A DNA stretch of 64,000 nucleotides from Microcella sp. (GTDB lineage Bacteria > Actinomycetota > Actinomycetes > Actinomycetales > Microbacteriaceae). The notes beneath the pieces were generated by a model. The model ran no database searches. It worked only from the letters and a program-made list of their open reading frames with translations, and had not been told where the DNA came from. The position numbers were made by a program, and so were the translations under genes. The stretch lies in NCBI RefSeq assembly GCF_025808395.1, contig NZ_CP075524.1, forward strand, positions 1,302,001 to 1,366,000, in the 5' to 3' direction. This document shows, piece after piece, positions 17,394 through 26,383 of this stretch (position 1 is its first letter; each line of letters begins with the position of its first letter).

Positions 17394-18678
17394 TCGGGTC
17401 GTGGGCGTGCAGGGCCGCCACACGATTCCACTCGGCGTAAAGCGTGTCGATGGCCGCATGAAAGCGGGCCGTCGCCGCCCCCTGGGTGGTGTCGCCGAAG
17501 TAGTGCTGCACCCAGTGGGTGAGCGCGTCGTGCGCTTCGTCGCTCGTCAGCACACGGTCGACGAGCGGCACCACCTCGGGCGAATCACCGGGCAAGAGCC
17601 ATTCGCACGCACTCAAATACCCCGTGCCATCGATCTCGGCGTAGGGCGACGCGGGCCGCGTGACGATGAGCGGTTTGCCCGTCGCGAGTCGGTCGTAGAC
17701 CATCGCCGAGATGTCGGTGATGGCGACGTCGGCGGCCACCAGCTGCCAGCCCAGTTCGGGCTTGTCGTCGTAGACGTGCTGGGCTGTCGCATCGGCGGCG
17801 TTGGCGCGCTCCAGGGCCGCGATGATGCGCCGGTGGGCGTTGCCATAGGCCTCATCGACGACCCCGCTGCGCGGGTGCGGCCGGTAGATCACTCGGTGGC
17901 GGCCGGTCGCGAGCAGAGCATCCACCAGTTGCTCGCCGTGCGTCGCGATCGAGCCGTACGCGGCCGACGGGCGATCGCCCTCCCACGTGGGCGCATACAG
18001 CACCACCGTGCGGCCGTCGGCGTCGTATGGCGTCTCGCCGGCGAAGTGGTCGGCCTGCGGGCGCCCGATCTGCATCGTGCGACTGGCCACGTCGTATGAC
18101 CACAGCTTGCGTTCGAGTCGCTCGCGCGCCGCGTCTCCGGCGATGAAGGCGTAGTCGTATGCCTTGTACTGATTGGTGGTCATGTACATCTTGTCTGACT
18201 CGCCATGGTTGATGAAGACGTGCCACATGCGCCCGTACCGAAACATCTGAAAGTTCTTGGTGTTCTGGTTGACGTAGAGCACGATGCGCAGCGGATTCGT
18301 GGCGACGAAGTGCTCGAGGTCAGTCACCTTGCGCAGATACACCGCGGGCACGGGCGCTTCATCGAGCAGCGTCATCATGGTTCCGGGGCTGCGGCTGATG
18401 ATGGCCACCGGATGCTCGCGCGCGAGCTCGGCCAGCGGCGCGTACCACTGCCTGATCTGGTACAGGTTCACGCGGGTGTCGGCGAAGTAGACGACGATCT
18501 CGGTCGTTCCGGGGGGCGGGGGCGTCTCGCGCTCGAGCCGCTTCGCGAGCGCGATGCGGTTGCGACGAGAGCGCCACAGGTCGCGCACGATGCGGCGCGC
18601 GGTTCTGAACTGCCCCACGATCTTCACGCTCACGATTCTTTCAGCGGGGGTCGAGGCGGCCCGACCAAACGGCCACAC
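17329..18678 (-). CDS. CDP-glycerol glycerophosphotransferase-family protein
   Basis: A 449-residue TagF-like transferase. Family signatures are visible: the HVFINHGESDK motif (about residue 164), VLYAPTWEGD, YRPHPRSG, and VAITDISAMVYD near residue 340. It probably adds glycerol-phosphate or another polyol-phosphate to an envelope polymer at the cytoplasmic face. The C-terminal 15 residues are highly acidic (DEDDDEDEA). GTG start. Divergent from the larger glycerophosphotransferase gene across an intergenic inverted repeat. Confidence 0.88.
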   Translation of the reverse strand: MWPFGRAASTPAERIVSVKIVGQFRTARRIVRDLWRSRRNRIALAKRLERETPPPPGTTEIVVYFADTRVNLYQIRQWYAPLAELAREHPVAIISRSPGTMMTLLDEAPVPAVYLRKVTDLEHFVATNPLRIVLYVNQNTKNFQMFRYGRMWHVFINHGESDKMYMTTNQYKAYDYAFIAGDAARERLERKLWSYDVASRTMQIGRPQADHFAGETPYDADGRTVVLYAPTWEGDRPSAAYGSIATHGEQLVDALLATGRHRVIYRPHPRSGVVDEAYGNAHRRIIAALERANAADATAQHVYDDKPELGWQLVAADVAITDISAMVYDRLATGKPLIVTRPASPYAEIDGTGYLSACEWLLPGDSPEVVPLVDRVLTSDEAHDALTHWVQHYFGDTTQGAATARFHAAIDTLYAEWNRVAALHAHDPITSESNPFDEDDDEDEAPSGD

Positions 18679-18690
18679 CGTTACCGACTT

Positions 18691-18766
18691 GTTCGCAACT
18701 CAGGCTGACGTCGCAGATATGTCTGATCACACGGGCACAATGGTGCGCTCAGCCTGAGTTGTGAAC
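18691..18766. promoter_or_regulatory. 18-bp inverted repeat between divergent glycerophosphotransferase genes
   Basis: Left arm GTTCGCAACTCAGGCTGA (18691-18708) and right arm TCAGCCTGAGTTGTGAAC (18749-18766) are reverse complements with one mismatch, 40 bases apart. The pair fills the short space between two divergent genes, so it may be a two-site operator or a looping element. It could also be a transposed palindromic element. Confidence 0.6.
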
Positions 18767-18793
18767 GGCATAGGCGTGACAGAATCGGGCGCG

Positions 18794-21679
18794 ATGGCCC
18801 GCTTCACGTTCAGCGCCGGCAACGCGCGCGTACTCGCTCGCGCCCCGCTCTATGCGCTCGGGGCGCTCATCGCGGTGCTCGTGCCGCGCAGCCCTCAGCG
18901 CTGGGTCTTCGGCTCGGGCATCGGTCTCGGCGAGGGTGCACTCGTGCTGCACGACCACGTGCGCTCGGTCGACCCCGCTCGACGCGTCACCTGGCTGGCC
19001 TCGAGTGCCGACGAGCTCGCCGAGGCTCGAGCGCGCGGCATGCGCGCGCTGCGCAAGCGCCGCCCGCGCGGGCTCTGGGCGACGCTGCGTGCGGGTGTCG
19101 TCGTCGTGACGCACGGGTTCGGCGACGTCAACCGGTTCGGCGTCAGCGGTGCGCGCGTCGTGCAGCTGTGGCACGGCATCCCCCTGAAGCGCCTGCACCT
19201 CGACACCGGCGCCACGCTGGGGCTGCCCCTCATCGGGTCGTTGCCCGGAGTCGGGCGGCTCATGGCCGCGCTGTACCGGCGGGCGGGGGCGCAGATCGCG
19301 CTCTTCGCGGTGGCGTCAGAGCTGGTGGCGGCGCGCATTCGCTCGGCGTTCGGGCTGCCGGCGTCGCGCGTCATCGTCACGGGCGACCCCCGAGACGACG
19401 TGCTGCTCGCGGGCACCGCAGAGTCTCGGCGCGAGGCGGCGCGCACGCTCGTGTCGACTGCGCTGACGGCGGCCGGAGGTGCTGCCCTGCCCGCCGACGG
19501 GCCGGTCGTGCTCTACGCGCCCACCTGGCGTGACGGGGCGAGGGATGCTGCGATTCCCACTGCGGCCGAGTGGCAGGCCATCGGCGCCTGGGCCGACCGT
19601 TCGGGGGCGACGCTGCTCATTCGCTCGCACCCGCTCGGCGCAGGGTCGTATGCGGAGGGCGCCGCGAGCTCGCCCCGCATCAGGCCGCTCGGCCGCGACG
19701 TGCTCACCGACGTGACCGGGGCGCTGCCCGCCGTCGACGTGCTCGTCACCGACTACAGCTCGATCGCGTTCGACGCGGCCATCGCCCGCGTGCCGAGCGT
19801 CTTCTTCGCCCCCGATCTGGCGAACTACTTGGCCACTCGCGGGCTGTATCAGCCCTACCGCGAGTTCGCCGGAGGCGAGCCGGCCACGAGCTGGGCCGAG
19901 ACCCTTGAGCGCGTCGACGCCGCGCTCGGCGGCGCCGGCCGAGAGGCCGCGCTCGCGCACGCCGCGTGGCTGCGCGACGAAGTGGTCGATCACCTCGACG
20001 GCCGCGCGACCGAGCGCGTGCACGACGCCGTGCTCGAGCTGCTCGGCGAGTCGGTGCCGAGCGAGCGAGCGTCGCGCGATGGCGAAGACTCGCGACGAGT
20101 GGTCACTCGTGGCCGCATCGTCGTCGAGACTGCGACGACACGCGACCACTCGGTGGGCGCTACGCCGCGGCCCGCGGACGGCGCGGCCGTCGAGCTGACG
20201 GGCACCTCGCCCCGTGCGATCGAGGCGCTGACCCTCGTCGGCGCTCGACACTCGATCGCCGGTGTCGTCGAGCAACGGGGCGACGCGTTCACGGCCACCT
20301 TCGCCCTCATCGGCGAGCGCTGGGGTGCTGCCGGGCTGGCGCCGCCGAGCGGCGACTACCGGCTCGAGACGCTGCTGCAGGGCGACTCGCGGGCGACGGC
20401 GCGATCGACGGTGACGGCGGAATCCGCCCCCGAACTGCGCACCGAGCTGCTACGCGCCTCTGTGCGGGCCGATGCGGGCACCCTCGTCGTGAGCGTTGCG
20501 GCCCCGTTGGCGGGCGACGAGCGTTCAGCATCCGATCAGAGACGGCTCGAGCAGTGGTATCGCGCTCGCATCGCCGACCCCGAGAACGCGGTGTTCTTCG
20601 AGAGCTTCTACAGCCAGACCGCCGCGTGCAATCCGCTCGCGATCGACCGCGAGCTCGCCCGCGTGCGGCCCGATGTGACGCGCTACTGGTCGGTCGTCGA
20701 CCGTTCGATCGCGGTGCCCGACGGCGCCGTCGCGATCGTCGAGGGCTCGGCAGAGTGGTGGCGGGTGCGCGCCGACGCCCGCCTGCTGGTCGTCAACGAC
20801 TGGCTGCGCAAACGGTGGATGCCCCGCCCCCACCAGCGCGTGCTGCAGACCTGGCACGGCACCATGCTCAAGCGCCTGGCGCTCGACCGCGACGGCGTGG
20901 GCCTGCGCACGCGCGTCGCCGTGCGGCGTGAGAGCCGTCGCTGGAACGTGCTGCTCGCGCAGAACGACTACGCGGCTGAGATCTTTCGGCGCGCCTATGC
21001 CTTTCGCGGCGAGCTGTGGGTCGAGGGCTACCCGCGCAATGACGCTCTCGTCACCCACGCGCAGCAGCACGCCGACGGCACCGATCGGCAGCGCGTGCGC
21101 GCGCGGCTCGGCATTCGCCCCGAGCAGCGGGCGGTGCTCTACGCACCGACCTGGCGCGACGACGCGACCGAGATGGTCGACTACCTCGACCTGCCCGGCC
21201 TGCCGGCAGCGTTGGCCGAACTGCCGGGCGAGCACGTGGTGCTCGTGCGCGGGCACAGCCGCACGCTGCGCCACGGGCGCGACCTCGACGCCGTGGGACT
21301 CATCGATGTGACGACCTACCCCGACATGGCCGATCTGCTGGTCGCGGCCGACGTGGTCATCACCGACTACAGCTCGCTCATGTTCGACATCACGGCCACC
21401 GACACTCCGCTGCTGCTTTTCACCCCCGATCTGGCGCGCTACGACCGTGAGCTGCGCGGCTTCTACTTCGACCTCATCGCCGAAGCCCCCGTGCCGGTGC
21501 TGCAGTCTCGCGACGAGGTGCTCGCCGAGCTGGCGAGGCTCGCCCGCGAGCCCATCCCCGTCGGCCCCTCCCCCGCGCTCGAGCAGTGGCGGGCGCGGTT
21601 CACCCCCCTCGACGACGGACGCGCGGCTGAGCGTGTGGTCGCGCGCATCATCGAGAACGGGATGCTCGACGCGAGCTGA
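18794..21679 (+). CDS. two-domain CDP-glycerol glycerophosphotransferase-family protein
   Basis: A 961-residue protein with two complete TagF-like catalytic modules in tandem. Module 1 (about residues 50-430) has QLWHGIPLKRLHLDT, VLYAPTWRDGA and VLVTDYSSIAFD; module 2 (about 600-955) has LQTWHGTMLKRLALDRDG, VLYAPTWRDDA and VVITDYSSLMFD. A linker of about 150 beta-rich residues separates them. Two different acceptor or donor activities, or primase plus polymerase action, are plausible. The frame is open from GTG 18761, but that codon lies in the right arm of the upstream inverted repeat, so ATG 18794 is preferred; GTG 18776 is another option. Confidence 0.9.
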   Translation: MARFTFSAGNARVLARAPLYALGALIAVLVPRSPQRWVFGSGIGLGEGALVLHDHVRSVDPARRVTWLASSADELAEARARGMRALRKRRPRGLWATLRAGVVVVTHGFGDVNRFGVSGARVVQLWHGIPLKRLHLDTGATLGLPLIGSLPGVGRLMAALYRRAGAQIALFAVASELVAARIRSAFGLPASRVIVTGDPRDDVLLAGTAESRREAARTLVSTALTAAGGAALPADGPVVLYAPTWRDGARDAAIPTAAEWQAIGAWADRSGATLLIRSHPLGAGSYAEGAASSPRIRPLGRDVLTDVTGALPAVDVLVTDYSSIAFDAAIARVPSVFFAPDLANYLATRGLYQPYREFAGGEPATSWAETLERVDAALGGAGREAALAHAAWLRDEVVDHLDGRATERVHDAVLELLGESVPSERASRDGEDSRRVVTRGRIVVETATTRDHSVGATPRPADGAAVELTGTSPRAIEALTLVGARHSIAGVVEQRGDAFTATFALIGERWGAAGLAPPSGDYRLETLLQGDSRATARSTVTAESAPELRTELLRASVRADAGTLVVSVAAPLAGDERSASDQRRLEQWYRARIADPENAVFFESFYSQTAACNPLAIDRELARVRPDVTRYWSVVDRSIAVPDGAVAIVEGSAEWWRVRADARLLVVNDWLRKRWMPRPHQRVLQTWHGTMLKRLALDRDGVGLRTRVAVRRESRRWNVLLAQNDYAAEIFRRAYAFRGELWVEGYPRNDALVTHAQQHADGTDRQRVRARLGIRPEQRAVLYAPTWRDDATEMVDYLDLPGLPAALAELPGEHVVLVRGHSRTLRHGRDLDAVGLIDVTTYPDMADLLVAADVVITDYSSLMFDITATDTPLLLFTPDLARYDRELRGFYFDLIAEAPVPVLQSRDEVLAELARLAREPIPVGPSPALEQWRARFTPLDDGRAAERVVARIIENGMLDAS

Positions 21680-21685
21680 TCGACC

Positions 21686-22735
21686 CTACGACTCGATGCG
21701 CGAGCGGTCGACGGCGTCGCGCGCCCCGAGGGCGACGCCCCGCACGAACCCTGCACCCCAGCTGTAGTGCATGACGGCGATCACGGCGGCGAAGGTGGCG
21801 CGGTCGGCGAACCGCTCGCCGGTCGCTCGCACGAACAGGAGGGTGGTCAGCAGCACCGCATAGAGCACGGGCCCGAGGTACACCACCGAGAGCAGCCAGG
21901 CGACGGGGCCCGTGACGAGGCCCGTCACTTCGAGTGCCATGAGCGCGAGGCTCAGCGCGCTCGACAGCACGAGTGCCGGCGGGGCGAAGTAGCGCAGCGA
22001 GTTGCGGGCGCCGAGGCGTCGCACGAGCTCGCCGCGCCAGATTCCGGTGGCAGTGAACTGACGCGCCAGCTTGCCCCACGTGTCGCGCGGCCAGTAGGTG
22101 ACCTGCAGGCTGGGGTCGAGCCAGACCAGGTGGCCGGCCTCGCGCAGTCGCTGGTTGAGCTCCCAGTCTTCTCCGCGCTTGAGGCCTTCGTCGTAGAGGC
22201 CGACGGCGAGCAGGGCTTCTCGCCGCATGATGCCGAGGTATGCACTCTCGGCCGGGCCTTCAGATGCTCCGCCGTGGTACGCGCCGCCCCCCAGCCCGAG
22301 GCGACTGTTGTATGCCCGGGCGATCGCCGACTGCAGCCGCCCCCTCCCGGTGGCGACCATGAGCCCTCCGACACTGGCGGCCGAGGTGCGCAGCAGGGTG
22401 GCCACCCCGACGAGGGTGTAGTCGGTGGGCAGCTCGGTGTGAGCATCCACTCGAACGATGATGTCGTGAGCGGCGGCGCGGATGCCGAGATTGAGGCTCA
22501 GCGGAATCGAGAGCGCGTCGTTGGTGACGATGCGAATGCGCTCGTCTGCGGCCGCCCGCTCGGTGACGCGCTCGGTCGTGCCGTCGGTCGAGGGGCCCAG
22601 CACGACCACCAGTTCGCGCTCACCCGGATACTGCTGCGCGAGCACGCTCTCGATGGCGTCGTCGATGTAGGCCGCCTCGTTGTACACCGGCATGACGTAG
22701 CTGACGCCGGGGTGCGCCGAAGCGGGTGAGGCCAT
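21686..22735 (-). CDS. GT2 family glycosyltransferase with C-terminal membrane helices
   Basis: A 349-residue inverting glycosyltransferase: SYVMPVYNEAAYIDDAIESV at the N-terminus (GT-A fold), the metal motif RVDAH (about residue 95), and the acceptor-side GEDWELNQRLREAGH (ED motif, about 190). About three membrane helices follow from residue 240. It probably transfers a sugar to a lipid-linked envelope intermediate made by this cluster. A TACCCT -10 box sits eight bases before ATG (22744-22749). Confidence 0.88.
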   Translation of the reverse strand: MASPASAHPGVSYVMPVYNEAAYIDDAIESVLAQQYPGERELVVVLGPSTDGTTERVTERAAADERIRIVTNDALSIPLSLNLGIRAAAHDIIVRVDAHTELPTDYTLVGVATLLRTSAASVGGLMVATGRGRLQSAIARAYNSRLGLGGGAYHGGASEGPAESAYLGIMRREALLAVGLYDEGLKRGEDWELNQRLREAGHLVWLDPSLQVTYWPRDTWGKLARQFTATGIWRGELVRRLGARNSLRYFAPPALVLSSALSLALMALEVTGLVTGPVAWLLSVVYLGPVLYAVLLTTLLFVRATGERFADRATFAAVIAVMHYSWGAGFVRGVALGARDAVDRSRIES

Positions 22736-22777
22736 ACCTGTGAAGGGTAGTGCCTGCGGGTGGTGCGGGCTGTGAGG

Positions 22778-24100
22778 CTATCGAAGCTCGCCGAGCGTCA
22801 CCGTGACTTCGCGCGCCGTGCCGCCGCGCACGTAGGTGAGGGTTGTGCTGGCTCCGCCGGCGAGCACGCGCACTTGCGCGGTGAGGTCGACGCTCGAGCT
22901 GATCGGCACCCCGTTGAAGATGGTGATGACGTCGCCCGAGCGCAGTCCCACCTGGTCGGCTGCGCCGCCGGGGGTGACGCTGTCGATGAGGGCGCCGACG
23001 ACGGTGCTCGCCGCGTCGTTGATCGAGTCGGTGACGAGTGCCCCGAGCAGCCCGTGGCTGGCGACACCGTTCTCGATGAGTTCGTTGGCCACGCGCAGCG
23101 CGAAGTTCGACGGAATCGAGAAGCCGACGCCGATGCTGCCCGCCTGCCCTCCGCCCGAGCCGCCCGTGGTGGCGAGCGCCACGACGATGCCGATGAGTTG
23201 ACCTTGGTCGTTCAGCAGCGCTCCGCCCGAGTTGCCGGGGTTGATGGCGGCGTCGGTCTGAATGACGGGCAGCGAGATGGTGGCGCGGGGCGTCGTCGAC
23301 TGGGGGTCGTTCTCGGTGCCTGGCACATCGAAGTCCCAGAAGTCGAACGGTGCTTCGCTGTCGTTGGGCGGCAGCGGCTGCTCGAGCGACTGCTCGGGCA
23401 CGGCCGACGACCGCACGGTGATCGAGCGGTTGAGCGCTGAGACGATGCCGTTGGTGACGGTGCCCGACAGCCCGAGCGGGGCACCGATGACGATCGCGCG
23501 GTCTCCCACGTTGAGGGCGTCTGAGTCGGCGAACTCGATGACGGGCAGGTTCTCGGCGCCCTCGATCTTGACGACGGCGAGGTCGGCGAGCGGGTCTGAG
23601 CCGACCAGTTCGGCGTTGAAGATGCGCCCGTCTGAGAGCGAGACGCGAATGCTCGGCGACAGCGTTGCGCCTTCGAGTGTGGCGACGTGGTTGTTGGTGA
23701 GCACGTAGCCGTCTTCGCTGAGGATGACGCCGGAGCCGCCTCCGGCTGTGCCGCCGCCCGCCACCTGCAGGCTGACGACTGAGGGCATGGCGGTGGCGAC
23801 CACTCCGGTGACGAGGGTTGCGTCGCCCGGGTCGTTGACGGTGATGGCGGTGGGGCCTTGGGGGGCGCCGACGACGCTCGACTGGTTGCCGGCGAGCACT
23901 GCGGCGGTGACGCCGCCGCCGGCGACTCCGCCGATGAGGGCTCCGACGGCGAGCATGCCGAGCAGCGGGCCCATGGCGATGCCGGTTCGGGCTGGCGCGG
24001 GCGCCGGCGTGGCGGGCGCCGTCTCGACGGGCGCCTCGGGTGCCGGCTCGACCGGCGCCTCGGGTGCGGCGTCGTCGATGTGCTCAGGCGTCGTGGTCAT
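22778..24100 (-). CDS. membrane-anchored HtrA/DegP-like serine protease with PDZ domain
   Basis: A 440-residue S1C protease for extracytoplasmic protein quality control. Order: Pro/Ala/Glu-rich cytoplasmic tail (residues 1-40), one membrane helix (about 45-70), trypsin-like domain with His in TNNHVAT, Asp in DPLADLAVV and Ser in NPGNSGGALL, then a C-terminal PDZ domain (GLRSGDVITIFNG). I set the start at ATG 24100 because AAAGGAG lies eight bases before it; the frame extends only to a TTG at 24139. A TAGAAT-like box occurs further upstream. Confidence 0.93.
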   Translation of the reverse strand: MTTTPEHIDDAAPEAPVEPAPEAPVETAPATPAPAPARTGIAMGPLLGMLAVGALIGGVAGGGVTAAVLAGNQSSVVGAPQGPTAITVNDPGDATLVTGVVATAMPSVVSLQVAGGGTAGGGSGVILSEDGYVLTNNHVATLEGATLSPSIRVSLSDGRIFNAELVGSDPLADLAVVKIEGAENLPVIEFADSDALNVGDRAIVIGAPLGLSGTVTNGIVSALNRSITVRSSAVPEQSLEQPLPPNDSEAPFDFWDFDVPGTENDPQSTTPRATISLPVIQTDAAINPGNSGGALLNDQGQLIGIVVALATTGGSGGGQAGSIGVGFSIPSNFALRVANELIENGVASHGLLGALVTDSINDAASTVVGALIDSVTPGGAADQVGLRSGDVITIFNGVPISSSVDLTAQVRVLAGGASTTLTYVRGGTAREVTVTLGELR

Positions 24101-24197
24101 CGGGAGGGCTCCTTTCGCCGGTGTCAGCGTCCTCCGCAAACCTGTGTATTCTATTTGCCCCGCCTGAACGCTCTCTTTCGCTTCGCTCAGCGCCGCA

Positions 24198-25022
24198 CTA
24201 GCATCCGGGGCCGGCGGGCGGCTGCGCGCAGTGCCGGTCGACGAGCACGGTGACAGCGTCGCCCGCGGTGGCGACGAGGCGGTTGGCGGGCAGCACGACG
24301 ATGCCGCTCAATCGCACCCACCCTCCGCCGGCGAAGCGGTACTCGGCGGTGTATTCGACGTCGAGGTCGATGAAGTAGGTTCCGGATGCCCGATAGACGT
24401 GGCTCGTCGGCGTCGGGTCGAACTCGGCGAGGCCGAGAGCCTGCCACGGAGCGCCCTTGGTGAGCAGGCGAGCAGCCGAGCCGTCTCCGTAGCGCCACCG
24501 GTACGCCACGGGAGTGAACCGCACCTCGGCCGGCGACCCGAGCAGCTGACCGGCGACGACGTGCCGGTCGATCAGCGCGTAGAAGTTGGTGTCGAGCCCG
24601 ACGATCATCCAGCCGTCTGGCTGCATGCGCTGCGTCGCCGGTTGCGGCCTGAAGTGGGCGATATCGCTGAGCGTGAGGGGCGGGATGCCCGGCGCAGCCT
24701 CGCCCCCCTCACCCGGCCTCTGCGGGCCCTGGCCGTAGCAGAGGCCCGGCAGAACCTCGGTGCACGGAACCTGCGGCGCGGCCGAACCGCCCGAGCCTCC
24801 CGACCCTGCAGAGCCGCCGCCTGACCCACCGGGCGACCCGGGAGCCGACTGGTTGCCCGTCAACGTCGCTCCCCCGCCGCCGACCTCGCCGCTCACGTTC
24901 GGGCAGCCTGTGCCGAACTGCGTTGAGTCAGAACATGCGCCCGACGCACTCGCTGCGTTCGCCGAGGAGCCCACAATCATCAAGATCGCAGTCAGTCCAA
25001 CCGTGACTAGATGCCTCAGCAT
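24198..25022 (-). CDS. secreted protein with Gly/Ser linker and PKD-like domain
   Basis: A 274-residue exported protein: signal peptide at residues 1-24 (cleavage near ANA-AS), a Gly/Ser-rich linker (about 50-85), then a beta-rich part. The segment YRWRYGDGSA ... TSHVYRASGTYFIDLDVEY is the typical start and end of a PKD/immunoglobulin-like domain, a surface-binding or spacer fold. Several cysteine pairs suggest disulfides. Its start overlaps the lipoprotein gene upstream by seven bases, so they are coexpressed. Function unknown. Confidence 0.8.
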   Translation of the reverse strand: MLRHLVTVGLTAILMIVGSSANAASASGACSDSTQFGTGCPNVSGEVGGGGATLTGNQSAPGSPGGSGGGSAGSGGSGGSAAPQVPCTEVLPGLCYGQGPQRPGEGGEAAPGIPPLTLSDIAHFRPQPATQRMQPDGWMIVGLDTNFYALIDRHVVAGQLLGSPAEVRFTPVAYRWRYGDGSAARLLTKGAPWQALGLAEFDPTPTSHVYRASGTYFIDLDVEYTAEYRFAGGGWVRLSGIVVLPANRLVATAGDAVTVLVDRHCAQPPAGPGC

Positions 25023-25561
25023 GAGGTTTCATTGCTCCAGAAGTCGCGTTCACTGACCAGTGCCTGACCCTGTTCAAAGACTACGGATGCTTCAAAGACG
25101 GTGTATCCGGGTCGATCGTCTGTCGTAAGCGAGTTCCCGTCAGAGTCGATCAGCTCGACGCCCGTTATGTCCTCACAGAAGTATGCGATCACCGTAGTGT
25201 TCGAGACGTCGATAAACACCTGCTGCAGCTCGGACCTCGCAAGCACACGCGATGCGGACAGGCGAAGGCCGTCCGCCAAGAACTCCATAACACTTTCACG
25301 AGCCGAGTCGAGTGCTTGGCCAACAGCAACTCTGTCTAGTTCGGCATTGACTTGCCGAGGGGCTTTCAGCAACTCGTCAAGAGCCCCAAGGTACTCTTCA
25401 TAAGCCTCCGTCGCCGCGGCGAGCGCCTCCTCGTCTGAGGCGAAGAGCGGAGCAGCCGTCGGGCTCGGCTCCGCCGCGGGCAGCCGCGTCGTCTCGACGC
25501 AGGCCGCGAGCGATACGACGAGGGCGATGGCGAGAACTGCACGGCCTGAGCGTCTGAGCAT
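25016..25561 (-). CDS. predicted lipoprotein, unknown function
   Basis: A 181-residue protein starting at ATG 25561, where a lipoprotein signal peptide begins (basic MLRRSGR, hydrophobic core, lipobox LAAC at about residue 21). The frame is open for 20 more codons upstream without similarity to a signal peptide. The mature part is acidic and mostly helical at first, then beta-rich. Its DNA is visibly less GC-rich than its neighbours (stretches such as ACTCCATAACACTTTCACG), suggesting acquisition by transfer. Cotranscribed with the PKD-like secreted protein. Confidence 0.75.
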   Translation of the reverse strand: MLRRSGRAVLAIALVVSLAACVETTRLPAAEPSPTAAPLFASDEEALAAATEAYEEYLGALDELLKAPRQVNAELDRVAVGQALDSARESVMEFLADGLRLSASRVLARSELQQVFIDVSNTTVIAYFCEDITGVELIDSDGNSLTTDDRPGYTVFEASVVFEQGQALVSERDFWSNETSC

Positions 25562-25658
25562 GCAGGTCACGGTAGAGAATGCGTGAGCATCCCGAGCGGT
25601 CTTTCCACATGGCGTTCGCACCCCGAACTGGGTGCACAGAATCGTCTACCGCTGAACG

Positions 25659-25664
25659 TATGAT
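25659..25664 (+). promoter_or_regulatory. -10 box of the TetR-like gene
   Basis: TATGAT, close to the consensus, 50 bases before the ATG. No good -35 hexamer is seen. Confidence 0.4.
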
Positions 25665-25714
25665 GCAGTAACGCACCAATCACACCCCCACCGAATGATT
25701 GAGGCATACACCCC

Positions 25715-26362
25715 ATGTCACACACGAACCTGATCGACGTCGACTCTGTGCTCGACGCAGCAGCCGACATCATCACGAACGACGGATACGCCTCGGTCAC
25801 CGTGGCGTCGATCGCGTCGCGCGCCGGGCTGAGCGAGGCCGACGTGCAGTCGGTGTTTCCGACGGCGAACGATGCGCTGGTCGCCATGCTCAACCGCGAG
25901 TTTCAGGGCATGTACGGCAACATCGTCGAGAACATCGAGCGCGACCCGCGCGGCGGGCTGCTCTCACGCATGTACACCTACATTCTTGCGTCCGTCTACG
26001 AGCGCCCGCTCGCGAAGGCGCTCTTCGTCATCGACCGTGACGCCCTCAACTCGATCATGCGCAACTCGCACAGCTTCGCGTACACGCCCAATGTTGGCAT
26101 TCGCAGCGAGCTCATCGAACGCCTGCAGATGGTCGGCATGGTGCGCACCGACGTGGATGCCCACATCGTGTCGAGCGTGCTCTCATCGTGCTCGGCCGGG
26201 CTCGCCCTGACGGCGCCCCACGACGACCTCGATTCGATCATCGACGGACTCGCCACGCTGCTGTCGCGCGGTGTCGACGCCGACGTCGACGACACCTCGC
26301 CGGGCAAAGCCGTCTTCTACGAGTGGGCGACGAGCCTCACTCTTCCGAAGGGCGCCGCCTGA
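25715..26362 (+). CDS. TetR/AcrR-family transcriptional regulator
   Basis: A 215-residue regulator. N-terminal DNA-binding helix-turn-helix: LDAAADIITNDGYASVTVASIASRAGLSEADV (residues about 13-44), followed by a divergent closing segment (VFPTANDALVAML). The C-terminal domain is helical with no assignable ligand. The aminotransferase gene starts 21 bases downstream from its own -10 box. Divergent from the lipoprotein/PKD pair, which it could control. Confidence 0.83.
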   Translation: MSHTNLIDVDSVLDAAADIITNDGYASVTVASIASRAGLSEADVQSVFPTANDALVAMLNREFQGMYGNIVENIERDPRGGLLSRMYTYILASVYERPLAKALFVIDRDALNSIMRNSHSFAYTPNVGIRSELIERLQMVGMVRTDVDAHIVSSVLSSCSAGLALTAPHDDLDSIIDGLATLLSRGVDADVDDTSPGKAVFYEWATSLTLPKGAA

Positions 26363-26383
26363 GCCTCTCGATACGCTGGCCGT

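Noticed and set aside
15602..17431. Long minus-strand open frame (609 codons) opposite the ABC ATPase and EcsC-like genes
   Set aside because: Antisense to well-supported genes; composition is the mirror of their codons and no family is seen. Stop codons are rare on the opposite strand at this GC content.
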